DNA from: JAUMXJ01 sp041781135
Lineage (GTDB): Bacteria; Bacillota; Clostridia; Peptostreptococcales; Acidaminobacteraceae
DNA: 64,000 bases
Assembly (NCBI GenBank): GCA_041781135.1
Contig: JBHAZV010000020.1
Coordinates: 62,001 to 126,000 of the forward strand
Reading direction: 5' to 3'
Shown here: one piece after another, positions 8,693-16,761 of the stretch
Layout of the letters: every line of letters begins with the position of its first letter
How positions within the stretch are numbered: the first letter of the stretch is position 1
Program-made: the position numbers and the translations under genes
Notes under the pieces: generated by a model
The model's input: only the letters and a program-made list of their open reading frames with translations
What the model was told of the DNA's origin: nothing
Databases searched by the model: none

Positions 8693-10663
8693 ATGGCTAA
8701 AGAAAAACAAATAAAGGAAATCGATGTCGAGAGCTTGGACAGCGAATTAGCCGCTGCCAGGACGCTCGAGGAGGGTAAGGGATCTCCGTTTATAAAAGCC
8801 GCTGCAGTATTTGCATTCCTTATGACTCTGTTTCATATCATCACAGGGTTTTTCGGGCAGATGTCTTATGCACAGCAGCGCGGATTCCACCTCGCATTTG
8901 GTATCACGATCGTCATTTTAACAATGCCTCTTCACGACCACGTATTCGGCAAAAAGTTTGCGAATATAAAATGGTTTAGAATAACCGGCAGGGTCGTAGA
9001 TATAATTATTATAGCTGCTCTCTGGGCGGCAGTGTTTATGGCGCAGTACGAAATCGCCCATATATCAGAAAGACTTGGAGTTGTCACCTGGATGGCTACT
9101 CTCTCCGGCGCTATATTATTGTTTACGGTTCTCGAAGCTACGCGAAGGTCGCTCGGGTGGATAATGCCGGTGCTTGCGCTTGTGTTTATAGCATACGCTG
9201 TCGCGGGTCCGTACCTGCCGGAAGCTATTATGCACAGAGGGTACAGCCTTGAGAGGATCTGCAAATTCCTTGCGACCGACCTCGACGGTATTTTCGGAAC
9301 CACGCTCAGCGTTTCTGCGACAGTTATATTTATGTTTGTAATGTTCGGCGCGTTCCTGGAAAAATCCGGATGCAGCCAGTTTATAAACGATCTCGCGTTT
9401 TCGCTCACAGGCAAAATTAAATCCGGACCGGCGCTTTCTGCGGTTGTCGCATCCACTCTCATGGGTACAATAAATGGTTCTGCCGTTGCAAACGTCGTCG
9501 GAACAGGCACATTTACCATTCCGCTTATGAAATCGAGGGGCTATAAACCTGCGTTTGCAGCAGGTGTAGAAGCGGTTGCGTCCACAGGGGGTCAGATACT
9601 CCCGCCTGTAATGGGTTCGGGTGCATTTCTGATGGTGGCATTTACCAATGAACCTTATATTGCAATTGTCGTAGCGGCAGTAATACCTGCGCTGCTTTAC
9701 TACATCGGTACGGCTGCTGCGGTTATCTCCAGGTCGGAAGTGGCGGATATTCAAATGGTAGACCCGAAAGATATTCCAAAGACGCGCGAAGTGCTCAGAG
9801 ATGGCTGGATTTATCTCGTAATTATAGGCGTGCTGATTTACAGCCTGCTCATCGCACAGTATTCACCGCTGCGTTCGGCGCTCTATGCCACTGTCAGTGT
9901 GCCTCTTGTAATGTTGTTCGACAAAAAGAAGCGATATGGGGTCAAGGATTTGGTGCCGTCTATGACCAAGTCGGGATTCAGTTCAATGACAATAGTAATG
10001 GGTTGTGCCTGTGCAGGTATTGTTGTTGCAATGACAGCTCTTACCGGTATAGGGGTCGTCTTTGGCGATATGATGATCAAGGCTGCGGGCGGAAATCTCT
10101 TTTTCTCGCTGCTGTTTACGGCGATTGCGTGCGTAATACTCGGCATGGGGCTTCCTACAACTTCGGCATATGTCATAGCTGCATCTATTCTTGCGCCGTC
10201 GCTTGTAAAGCTTGGACTGCCGCTGCTTACCGCGCATCTGTTTGTATTCTACTTCGCGTGTCTCTCTGCAATTACACCGCCTGTTGCGCTCGCTGCATAT
10301 GCGGGGGCTGGGCTCGCCAAATGTAATCCTATGACGACGGCGGTCGAGGCGTGCAAGTTAGGTTTTGCAGGGTTTATCGCGCCGTTTGCGTTCTGCTACA
10401 GTCCGGAGCTGATGCTCCAGGGCGATATTGCGAATATAATAATCAATATCTGCTCTGCGCTTGTCGGAACAATTATCATTTCCATGGGATTCCAAGGATG
10501 GCTTAAGTGGAGGCTCAAAATGTACGAGAGGCTCATATTCGTATGCGGCGGTACGCTTATGTTTGTGCCCGGTCTTGCGACAGACCTGATTGGCGTAGCT
10601 ATAGTTGTCGGAATGTTTGTGCTTAATATCCGAAAATGGAGAAAGCCGCAGGCTGCTGCATAG
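8693..10663 (+). CDS. TRAP transporter fused permease (DctQ-DctM type)
   Basis: This integral membrane protein of 656 residues fuses the small and large TRAP permease subunits, as usual for TAXI systems. The N-terminal 180 residues hold the four-helix DctQ-like part (for example FAFLMTLFHIITGFFGQM and VVDIIIIAALWAAVFMA). The rest is the DctM-like ion-transporter domain with long glycine-rich helices, including MGTINGSAVANVVGTG, GGQILPPVMGSGAFLMVA and CVILGMGLPTTSAYVIAA. Transport is driven by an ion gradient. The start is ATG at 8693 after TTGGAGGC. A strong terminator follows the gene, so the operon is just these two genes. Confidence 0.94.
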   Translation: MAKEKQIKEIDVESLDSELAAARTLEEGKGSPFIKAAAVFAFLMTLFHIITGFFGQMSYAQQRGFHLAFGITIVILTMPLHDHVFGKKFANIKWFRITGRVVDIIIIAALWAAVFMAQYEIAHISERLGVVTWMATLSGAILLFTVLEATRRSLGWIMPVLALVFIAYAVAGPYLPEAIMHRGYSLERICKFLATDLDGIFGTTLSVSATVIFMFVMFGAFLEKSGCSQFINDLAFSLTGKIKSGPALSAVVASTLMGTINGSAVANVVGTGTFTIPLMKSRGYKPAFAAGVEAVASTGGQILPPVMGSGAFLMVAFTNEPYIAIVVAAVIPALLYYIGTAAAVISRSEVADIQMVDPKDIPKTREVLRDGWIYLVIIGVLIYSLLIAQYSPLRSALYATVSVPLVMLFDKKKRYGVKDLVPSMTKSGFSSMTIVMGCACAGIVVAMTALTGIGVVFGDMMIKAAGGNLFFSLLFTAIACVILGMGLPTTSAYVIAASILAPSLVKLGLPLLTAHLFVFYFACLSAITPPVALAAYAGAGLAKCNPMTTAVEACKLGFAGFIAPFAFCYSPELMLQGDIANIIINICSALVGTIIISMGFQGWLKWRLKMYERLIFVCGGTLMFVPGLATDLIGVAIVVGMFVLNIRKWRKPQAAA

Positions 10664-10684
10664 TGAGTTTATAAAACTAAATAG

Positions 10685-10731
10685 CATCCCGCGGCGTTTG
10701 CAGTGTTTGCCGCGGGATGTTTTGTGTTTTT
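10685..10731 (+). terminator. Rho-independent terminator of the TRAP operon
   Basis: A perfect 11-bp stem (10685-10695 with 10709-10719, CATCCCGCGGC / GCCGCGGGATG) is followed by TTTTGTGTTTTT. Confidence 0.85.
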
Positions 10732-10747
10732 ATACTGTCTGCGGGAA

Positions 10748-10777
10748 TTTACGAATCTTGCGCAAAAGTGCTATAAT
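10748..10777 (+). promoter_or_regulatory. Candidate promoter of the methyltransferase-ECF-truA operon
   Basis: TATAAT at 10772-10777 is a perfect -10 box. TTTACG at 10748-10753 sits 18 bases upstream as a partial -35 box. The predicted start, near 10784, falls just before the inverted repeat at 10789. Confidence 0.55.
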
Positions 10778-10788
10778 ATGAGGCGGAG

Positions 10789-10825
10789 ATGTGCATTAGA
10801 GGCGATTTTGCAATCTAATGCACAT
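10789..10825 (+). promoter_or_regulatory. Perfect 12-bp inverted repeat in the operon leader
   Basis: ATGTGCATTAGA (10789-10800) and TCTAATGCACAT (10814-10825) are exact reverse complements around a 13-base loop. The structure starts about five bases after the predicted transcription start and ends 26 bases before the methyltransferase start codon. No T run follows, so it is not an ordinary terminator. It could be an operator or a 5' stabilising hairpin. Confidence 0.6.
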
Positions 10826-10851
10826 GTTTACGCTGAAAAGGTGCGACTGAA

Positions 10852-11604
10852 ATGAAAGAGAAAGAAATAGTTTTTGGAGACGGTATATCAGTGGGCGAGG
10901 CTTCGCATTATTTTAGCGCTGACGACAGCAAGAAAGATGAACTGAGATACTTCGATTACAAGGTTGGCGGAAGAATACTGCATATAACGAGTAACAGCGG
11001 AGTTTTTTCAAAAAATCATGTCGACAGGGGCAGCGAGCTTTTAATAAACACGGTGAGGCGGGATTTTGCAGACGGTTTAGCAGTAAGCCATTGCTGCGAT
11101 AATAAATGCAGCGCGCGAGGCGACATTCGCATAGCAGATTTGGGCACAGGGTATGGAATAATTCTTTTGAGCCTGCTCGCCGCGATAGCCGGCAGCTCCG
11201 GAGTGGGTTATGAAGTAAGCAACAGAGCGCTTCGTCTGGCGCGTATAAATGCGAAAAAAAACGGATTCAGAGAAGTTGTCGAGTTTGTGGGCGGAGATTT
11301 GTCCGAGCGGCTCGACGACTCTAACAGTGAGCTTTTCGATATAGTTGTTACAAATCCGCCGATTAGGGCGGGCAAAAATACGGTTTACGACTTTTTTGGA
11401 TTTGCCGAAAAGAATCTTGCGGTGGGCGGAGCGTTTTATGCCGTCATAAGCAAAAATCAGGGAGCCGGCTCGGCGAAAAAGTATTTGGAAGAACTTTTTG
11501 GAAATGCCGAGATTGCCGCAAAGGACGGCGAATTCAGAATTATAAAGTGCTATAAGAACTGCGATGTCGATGCACGCAAGCTGCCGCAGATGGAGGAATT
11601 TTGA
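10852..11604 (+). CDS. RsmC/YbxB-like class I SAM methyltransferase
   Basis: The 250-residue cytoplasmic protein has the SAM-binding motif IADLGTGYGIILLSLLA (about residue 97) and the catalytic VVTNPPIRAGK (about residue 165) typical of the RsmC/YbxB group, which methylates the N2 amino group of guanine in rRNA. YbxB-type enzymes also have the GVFSKNHVDRGSELLI block seen near residue 50. The start is ATG at 10852; the upstream GGTGCGA is only a modest ribosome site. The stop overlaps the start of the fused ECF ATPase by four bases (TTGA), which implies translational coupling. The exact rRNA target is inferred from family only. Confidence 0.85.
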   Translation: MKEKEIVFGDGISVGEASHYFSADDSKKDELRYFDYKVGGRILHITSNSGVFSKNHVDRGSELLINTVRRDFADGLAVSHCCDNKCSARGDIRIADLGTGYGIILLSLLAAIAGSSGVGYEVSNRALRLARINAKKNGFREVVEFVGGDLSERLDDSNSELFDIVVTNPPIRAGKNTVYDFFGFAEKNLAVGGAFYAVISKNQGAGSAKKYLEELFGNAEIAAKDGEFRIIKCYKNCDVDARKLPQMEEF

Positions 11605-13508
11605 TAAAAATTGAAGGCGTGAGCTTTCGTTATGACGATGAGCGCGATGAAGAAAAATATGCGCTGAAGGATATAGATCTTGAGATAAAAAAGGGGGAGT
11701 TTGTCTGCATAATCGGACAGAACGGCTCCGGTAAGTCCACGCTTTCGAAGCTTATAAACGCTATATATCCGCCGACTTCCGGGCGCGTCCTGGTAGGCGG
11801 ATTTGATACAGCCAAGGAAGAAAATATCTGGAATATCAGGCAAAAGGCGGGAATGGTATTCCAAAATCCGGATAATCAGATGGTCGCCTCGATAGTCGAG
11901 GAGGACGTGGCGTTTGGCGCCGAAAATTTAGGTGTTCCATCAGAAGAAATTCGCCGCAGGGTCGACGAAGCCCTGAAAATGGTCGGTATGTACGATTACA
12001 GGCACAGATCGCCGGAACAGCTCTCCGGAGGGCAGAAGCAGCGAGTGGCAATAGCGGGAATCTTGGCGATGCGGCCGGAATGCATTGTTTTTGATGAATC
12101 TACGGCGATGCTTGACCCGTCGGGCAGACGGGAGGTAATGGAAGTTATAGAGCGGCTTAGAAGCCTTGGAATGACGGTATTGCTCGTGACTCATCACATG
12201 GACGAAGCCGTGCTTGCAGATCGGGTATATGTAATGGCAGATGGCAGAGTGGTTATGAGCGGTTCGCCGAGAGAGGTGTTCAGTATGCCGCAAGAACTGC
12301 GCAGGCTTAGGCTCGATATCCCGTTTTCGGTGTTTGCGAGCCTCGAACTCGGAAAAAACGGTGCAGATATAGGCATCTGCCTGACTCCGGCGGAATTGTG
12401 CGAAGGTATAAAAAACGTCCTGCGCTGCGGTCGCCCCGGCGGCTTGTGCGCCGGTACGGAGCGGATTTTCGGGAATTCCGCGGAGGAAGATTCAAGCAGC
12501 GGAGCGGATCGCCATCCGGTAAGCTATCCGGAAAAAGTCTGTTCCTCCATAGGCGGATTTTTAGCTGACGAGGCGGATAATATAATAACTATAAAAAAAA
12601 TGTCACATATTTATGACGAAAATTCGGTTGCGGCATTTACAGCCATATCGGATATAGATTTAAGAGTAAAAAAAGGCGAGCTTTTGGGCGTTATCGGGCA
12701 TACTGGCAGCGGCAAATCGACTCTTATACAGCATATAAACGGACTGCTTGTACCTACATCGGGCGATGTAATTGTAGATGGATTCAGTATTTCTGAACAT
12801 CTTTCCGAGCGCGGTTCGGGCAAAAAAAAGAAGCGTATAACCAGAAAGGAACTGAGAGAGCGGCATCAGAAGGTTTTAGAGATACGCAAAAGAGTCGGGC
12901 TCGTGTTTCAGTATCCGGAGTACCAGCTGTTTGAGGAGACTGTCGAGAAGGACATTATGTTTGGGCCGCTTAATCTCGGATTTTCCGAGGAAGAAGCGCG
13001 TGAGCGCGCAAAAAACAGTATGGCGATTGTCGGGCTCGATTATGATGCGCTTAGAGCGCGCTCTCCTTTTGATCTCAGCGGAGGTCAGAAGCGCAGAGTG
13101 GCGATTGCCGGGGTACTTGCTATGGAACCGGATATACTGATACTTGACGAGCCCACTGCAGGGCTTGACCCTATGGGGCGCGACGAGATTCTTGGGGAGA
13201 TCAGGCGTATGCATGATGTGCACGGCAAGACTGTAATAGTCGTGTCGCATTCAATGGATGATATGGCGTCTATTGCAGATAGAATAGTGGTTATGAGCAA
13301 GGGGCGCATTGCGCTTGACGGCTCTCCTGTAGATGTGTTTGCCGAGCGGGAATTGCTTTTTTCGGTGGGGCTCGATATTCCCGAGGTGAGTAAGATCCTG
13401 CATCTTTTGAAAAGCGAGGGTATCCCTGTGGATTCGAGGGTTATAGATGAAGCGGGGGGCATCCGTGAACTCAGGCGGGCTCTTATGGGCTGCGGAGGTT
13501 TTAAGTGA
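11601..13508 (+). CDS. ecfA1A2: Fused energy-coupling factor ATPase EcfA1-EcfA2
   Basis: One 635-residue protein carries two complete ABC ATPase domains where most Firmicutes have two separate genes. Domain 1 has Walker A GQNGSGKST (about residue 39), signature LSGGQKQR (about 141), Walker B CIVFDES and H-loop VTHH. Domain 2 has GHTGSGKST (about 366), Q-loop VFQYPEYQLF, signature LSGGQKRR (about 491), ILILDEPTAGLD and VSHS. A linker of roughly 45 poorly conserved residues (about 280-325) joins them. Next to ecfT and truA, it must power the shared ECF vitamin transporter module used by many S components; no S component is encoded here. The start is TTG at 11601 behind GGAGG (11592-11596). Confidence 0.93.
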   Translation: MIKIEGVSFRYDDERDEEKYALKDIDLEIKKGEFVCIIGQNGSGKSTLSKLINAIYPPTSGRVLVGGFDTAKEENIWNIRQKAGMVFQNPDNQMVASIVEEDVAFGAENLGVPSEEIRRRVDEALKMVGMYDYRHRSPEQLSGGQKQRVAIAGILAMRPECIVFDESTAMLDPSGRREVMEVIERLRSLGMTVLLVTHHMDEAVLADRVYVMADGRVVMSGSPREVFSMPQELRRLRLDIPFSVFASLELGKNGADIGICLTPAELCEGIKNVLRCGRPGGLCAGTERIFGNSAEEDSSSGADRHPVSYPEKVCSSIGGFLADEADNIITIKKMSHIYDENSVAAFTAISDIDLRVKKGELLGVIGHTGSGKSTLIQHINGLLVPTSGDVIVDGFSISEHLSERGSGKKKKRITRKELRERHQKVLEIRKRVGLVFQYPEYQLFEETVEKDIMFGPLNLGFSEEEARERAKNSMAIVGLDYDALRARSPFDLSGGQKRRVAIAGVLAMEPDILILDEPTAGLDPMGRDEILGEIRRMHDVHGKTVIVVSHSMDDMASIADRIVVMSKGRIALDGSPVDVFAERELLFSVGLDIPEVSKILHLLKSEGIPVDSRVIDEAGGIRELRRALMGCGGFK

Positions 13509-14314
13509 TAAAAAATATAACCATAGGACAGTATTTTAATGTCGATTCTCCCATTCATAGGATGGATCCGAGAGCAAAGGTTATCATACTGAACGTGTTT
13601 ATGGCGGCACTTTTTTTGATGCCGGGCATGCTGAGTTATATTCCGCTGACCGCTGCTCTTGCAGCAATAATTTTTCTTGCGAAAGTGCCCTTGATAAAAA
13701 TTCTGCGCGGATTAAAGCCTATAGTATTTTTGCTTGCCATCGCGTTTATTATGAATATATTTATGATACGGGGCGAAACTGAGCCGATATTCAGTTATGG
13801 CATATTTACAGTATATCCGGAGGGTGTGGAAAGAGCGTTCTTTATGGCGATACGACTGATTTTGCTCGTTGTTGCCACTTCGCTTTTGACGCTTACGACT
13901 TCGCCGCTCGAAATGACTGACGCGATAGAGTATCTGCTTTCGCCTCTGAAAATAATCAGGGTGCCTGCACACGAAATTGCTATGATGATGACTATAGCAT
14001 TGCGATTTATACCGACTCTGCTGAATGAAACTGATAAGATAATGAAGGCTCAGATGTCGCGTGGGGCGGATTTTGAATCCGGAAGCATTTTTCGCCGTGC
14101 AAAAGCGATGATTCCGCTGCTTATACCGCTGTTTGTTTCCTCTTTCCGTCGCGCCGATGAGCTTGCGGTGGCAATGGAGGCGCGATGCTATAGGGGCGGA
14201 GTCGGCAGAACTCGAATGAAAGTGCTTCGGTTTGGCGCTGCTGATTTTGGGGCGATGGTTGCGGCGGCTGTGCTGATGGTTGCATCGTATTTTACAGGCG
14301 GTATATCGCTTTAA
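13505..14314 (+). CDS. ecfT: ECF transporter transmembrane protein EcfT
   Basis: EcfT is the membrane scaffold that couples the two ATPase domains to vitamin-binding S components. The 269-residue protein has several membrane helices in its first 140 residues and the two cytoplasmic coupling helices with their Arg-Gly-type motifs: AQMSRGADFESGS near residue 183 and AMEARCYRGGVGRTRM near residue 225. It starts with GTG at 13505, overlapping the ATPase stop by four bases. The family N-terminus (GQYFNVDSPIHRMDPRAK) is well kept. Confidence 0.93.
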   Translation: MIKNITIGQYFNVDSPIHRMDPRAKVIILNVFMAALFLMPGMLSYIPLTAALAAIIFLAKVPLIKILRGLKPIVFLLAIAFIMNIFMIRGETEPIFSYGIFTVYPEGVERAFFMAIRLILLVVATSLLTLTTSPLEMTDAIEYLLSPLKIIRVPAHEIAMMMTIALRFIPTLLNETDKIMKAQMSRGADFESGSIFRRAKAMIPLLIPLFVSSFRRADELAVAMEARCYRGGVGRTRMKVLRFGAADFGAMVAAAVLMVASYFTGGISL

Positions 14315-14336
14315 TCGAGCCGGAAATAGAGGTATT

Positions 14337-15221
14337 ATGTCAAAAAACAAAAAAACGCCGCGCGCGGATGGTGGTCGCAGAACCGACACTATTTCGAATT
14401 ATCTGCTCATAATAAGCTACGACGGTTCGGGCTTTTCGGGCTGGCAATCTCAGGATAATGCCGGGCGCACGGTTCAGGGCGAACTTGAGCGCGTTGCGAA
14501 AGCAGTTTTTAAGCAGGATATATGTCTTGAAGCATCGGGCAGGACAGATGCCGGAGTGCACGCATACGGTCAGGCGGCGTCGTTTAAGATTGCTGGCAGA
14601 CTTAGACCGGAAAAAATAAAAAATGTGCTCAATCACGCTTTGCCTGGTGACATCCATATAGAGGAAGTGTTTGAAAAGGACAGCGATTTTCATGCGAGGT
14701 ACAGCGCCAGAGGCAAGACATATGTTTACAGGATATGCTGTTCGCAGGAAAAAAACGCATTTTTGTCGAGATACTGCCATTATGTTGCGGGCGCTCTCAA
14801 TACAGAGCGTATGCGCTCGGCTGCAGAACATTTTTGCGGAGTGCGGGATTTCAAGAATTATTCGGCAAGCAATCACGGAAAAAAATCCACTGTTCGTCGG
14901 ATTAGAAATATTGAAATATCAGAACATAGAGGTGACTTTATTTCGAGTTCGGCATTTGGTTTGGGAAATGGCGTTTGCGCCCAAAATTCGGCGCTTTTTT
15001 TGGAAATAAGAATCACAGGAGACGGATTTCTTTGGAAAATGGTAAGAATGATTGTGGCGACTTTGATACAGGTTGGACTTGGAAATGTCGAACCTTCGTC
15101 TGTCCCAAATCTTATCAAGCAAAAAAACCGAAAAAAGGATGCAGCTCCGGCAGGTGGGCTGTTTCTTGAACGCGTTTACTATGACGATTGCCAATTTGAT
15201 GGTTCTTCTGATGATTCTTGA
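14337..15221 (+). CDS. truA: tRNA pseudouridine(38-40) synthase TruA
   Basis: TruA isomerises uridines 38-40 in the anticodon arm of tRNA. YDGSGFSGWQSQ, the catalytic aspartate in ASGRTDAGVHAYGQ, and FHARYSARGKTYVY are all present, and the FLWKMVRMIVATLI block closes the domain. The first 18 residues (KNKKTPRADGGRR) form a basic, poorly conserved extension. I chose ATG at 14337, after AGAGG, since an earlier in-frame ATG at 14280 lies inside ecfT with no ribosome site. The product has about 294 residues. Location behind ecfT is the standard Firmicute order. Confidence 0.93.
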   Translation: MSKNKKTPRADGGRRTDTISNYLLIISYDGSGFSGWQSQDNAGRTVQGELERVAKAVFKQDICLEASGRTDAGVHAYGQAASFKIAGRLRPEKIKNVLNHALPGDIHIEEVFEKDSDFHARYSARGKTYVYRICCSQEKNAFLSRYCHYVAGALNTERMRSAAEHFCGVRDFKNYSASNHGKKSTVRRIRNIEISEHRGDFISSSAFGLGNGVCAQNSALFLEIRITGDGFLWKMVRMIVATLIQVGLGNVEPSSVPNLIKQKNRKKDAAPAGGLFLERVYYDDCQFDGSSDDS

Positions 15222-15355
15222 GCTACGAAGCTTTAATCTGAATAAATTTTTGTTGCGAGCGGCAGCATAAGCTTTTGCGGTGAGCGCGGTTCAGGTGCTA
15301 TGTGGCATCATCCCTCTTTATAATCCCTATCTTTTGGACTTTTTGTGAATTTATT

Positions 15356-15384
15356 TTGACGAACTTTGTGTTTTTTGATATAAT
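15356..15384 (+). promoter_or_regulatory. Sigma-A promoter of the DUF3798 transporter operon
   Basis: TTGACG (15356-15361) and TATAAT (15379-15384) are 17 bases apart, a near-perfect housekeeping promoter, with a leader of about 50 bases before the DUF3798 gene. Confidence 0.75.
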
Positions 15385-15439
15385 GTAGAACATAACTTGG
15401 TTCCGAAAAATTTGGATACTAAGAATTTAAGGAGGAAAC

Positions 15440-16690
15440 ATGACTAAAAGGATTCTTGCATTGTTGCTCGCGGTCGTAATGGTGTTCACACTTGCGGCAT
15501 GCCGCGGAAATGAACCAACCACAACATCCGCTGCGGCAACAGAGAGTACTACAGGCGGCACTACTTCGGGCTCAGGAACTGGCGGAGAAACAGGAAAATA
15601 CAAGATCGGTATCATTACAGGTACTGTTTCACAGGGCGAAGAAGAATTCCAGGCTGCCGAAGAAATGAAGGCAAGATATGGAGATATGATCGTTACAGCG
15701 ACATATCCTGATAACTTCTCTTCGGAAGTTGAAACAGTCATCAATCAGGTACAGATGCTCGCTTCTGACCCTGAAGTCAAAGCTATCGTATTTGTACAGG
15801 CAGTAGGCGGCGCTGCAGCTGCTATTGACAAGGTCAGAGAAACAAGACCTGATATGCTCTTTGTTCTTGGCGTTATGGCGGAAGACCCAGAAGTAATCGC
15901 TAAAAAGGGCGACGTGCTCATGCTTGTCGACGAACTCAGCATGGGTGATGCAATACCGAGAGAAGCTAAGAGAATGGGTGCAACAAGGCTCATCCATTAT
16001 TCTTTCCCTCGCCACCTCGGTTACACTACTATCGCTGCTCGCAGACAGAAAATGATCGAAGTCTGCCAGGAGATCGGAATCGAGTTTATAGACGCTACTG
16101 CACCGGATCCAACAGGCGATGCAGGTATGTCTGGCGCTCAGCAGTTCATCGTCGATGATCTGCCTAAGAAGCTTGCTGAATATGGCAAGGATACCGCGTT
16201 CTTCTCAACAAACTGCGGTCTCCAGGAACCACTGATCAGAGGAATTGCCGAACTCGGTATGATTTACCCTCAGCAGTGCTGCCCATCACCGTATCATGCA
16301 TATCCTGCTGCGCTTAATATCGACGTTTCTGGTCATGAAGGCGATGTTAAGTTCATGCTTTGGTCTATTCAGCAGAAACTAAATGAAAAGAATCAGGCTG
16401 CAAGAATGTCTACTTGGGGCGTTCCTATGAATATGCTCATGGTAGAAGCTGGCGTCAGATATGCTCAGGAATGGATCGAAGGCAAGATCACAGAAAGAAA
16501 CGATCCTGTCGCAGTCAGAAGGATCATCAATGAAGTGAGTGCCGAAAGAGGCGCAGGCGAGATTCAGATCGGAAACTGGGAAATAACAGATGCCGATGGC
16601 AAGGTTGTAAGCACTCTTGACAATTACTACCTGCTTCTTGCTCCATTTGTAGATTTTACAAAGGAAATCGATTATAATCCTGAAGGATAG
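15440..16690 (+). CDS. DUF3798 substrate-binding lipoprotein
   Basis: The protein has a lipoprotein signal (ILALLLAVVMVFTLAAC, lipid-attached Cys21), a Thr/Ser/Gly linker to about residue 50, and a periplasmic-binding-protein-like fold starting YKIGIITGTVSQGEEE. The family is DUF3798, recognised from ATYPDNFSSEVETVINQV, the SFPRHLGYTTIAARR block and a C-terminal LLAPFVDFTKEI. Together with the ABC genes that follow, it should be the binding component of an importer; the ligand is unknown. The start is ATG at 15440 after AAGGAGGAAAC. A terminator-like hairpin after the gene would give more binding protein than ABC subunits. Codon use is strongly biased (CTC, ATC, AGA), suggesting high expression. 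Confidence 0.85.
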   Translation: MTKRILALLLAVVMVFTLAACRGNEPTTTSAAATESTTGGTTSGSGTGGETGKYKIGIITGTVSQGEEEFQAAEEMKARYGDMIVTATYPDNFSSEVETVINQVQMLASDPEVKAIVFVQAVGGAAAAIDKVRETRPDMLFVLGVMAEDPEVIAKKGDVLMLVDELSMGDAIPREAKRMGATRLIHYSFPRHLGYTTIAARRQKMIEVCQEIGIEFIDATAPDPTGDAGMSGAQQFIVDDLPKKLAEYGKDTAFFSTNCGLQEPLIRGIAELGMIYPQQCCPSPYHAYPAALNIDVSGHEGDVKFMLWSIQQKLNEKNQAARMSTWGVPMNMLMVEAGVRYAQEWIEGKITERNDPVAVRRIINEVSAERGAGEIQIGNWEITDADGKVVSTLDNYYLLLAPFVDFTKEIDYNPEG

Positions 16691-16716
16691 TATCAATATA
16701 TTCGTTGGGTAATTGT

Positions 16717-16744
16717 GCCGGCTCCGTCTGGAGTCGGCTTTTTT
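16717..16744 (+). terminator. Partial terminator between binding protein and ABC genes
   Basis: A nine-bp stem with one G-T pair (16717-16725 with 16730-16738, GCCGGCTCC / GGAGTCGGC) and loop GTCT is followed by six T residues. The next gene starts only 18 bases later with no new promoter, so this probably acts as an attenuator with read-through. Confidence 0.7.
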
Positions 16745-16761
16745 AGAAATAGGGAGAAAAA

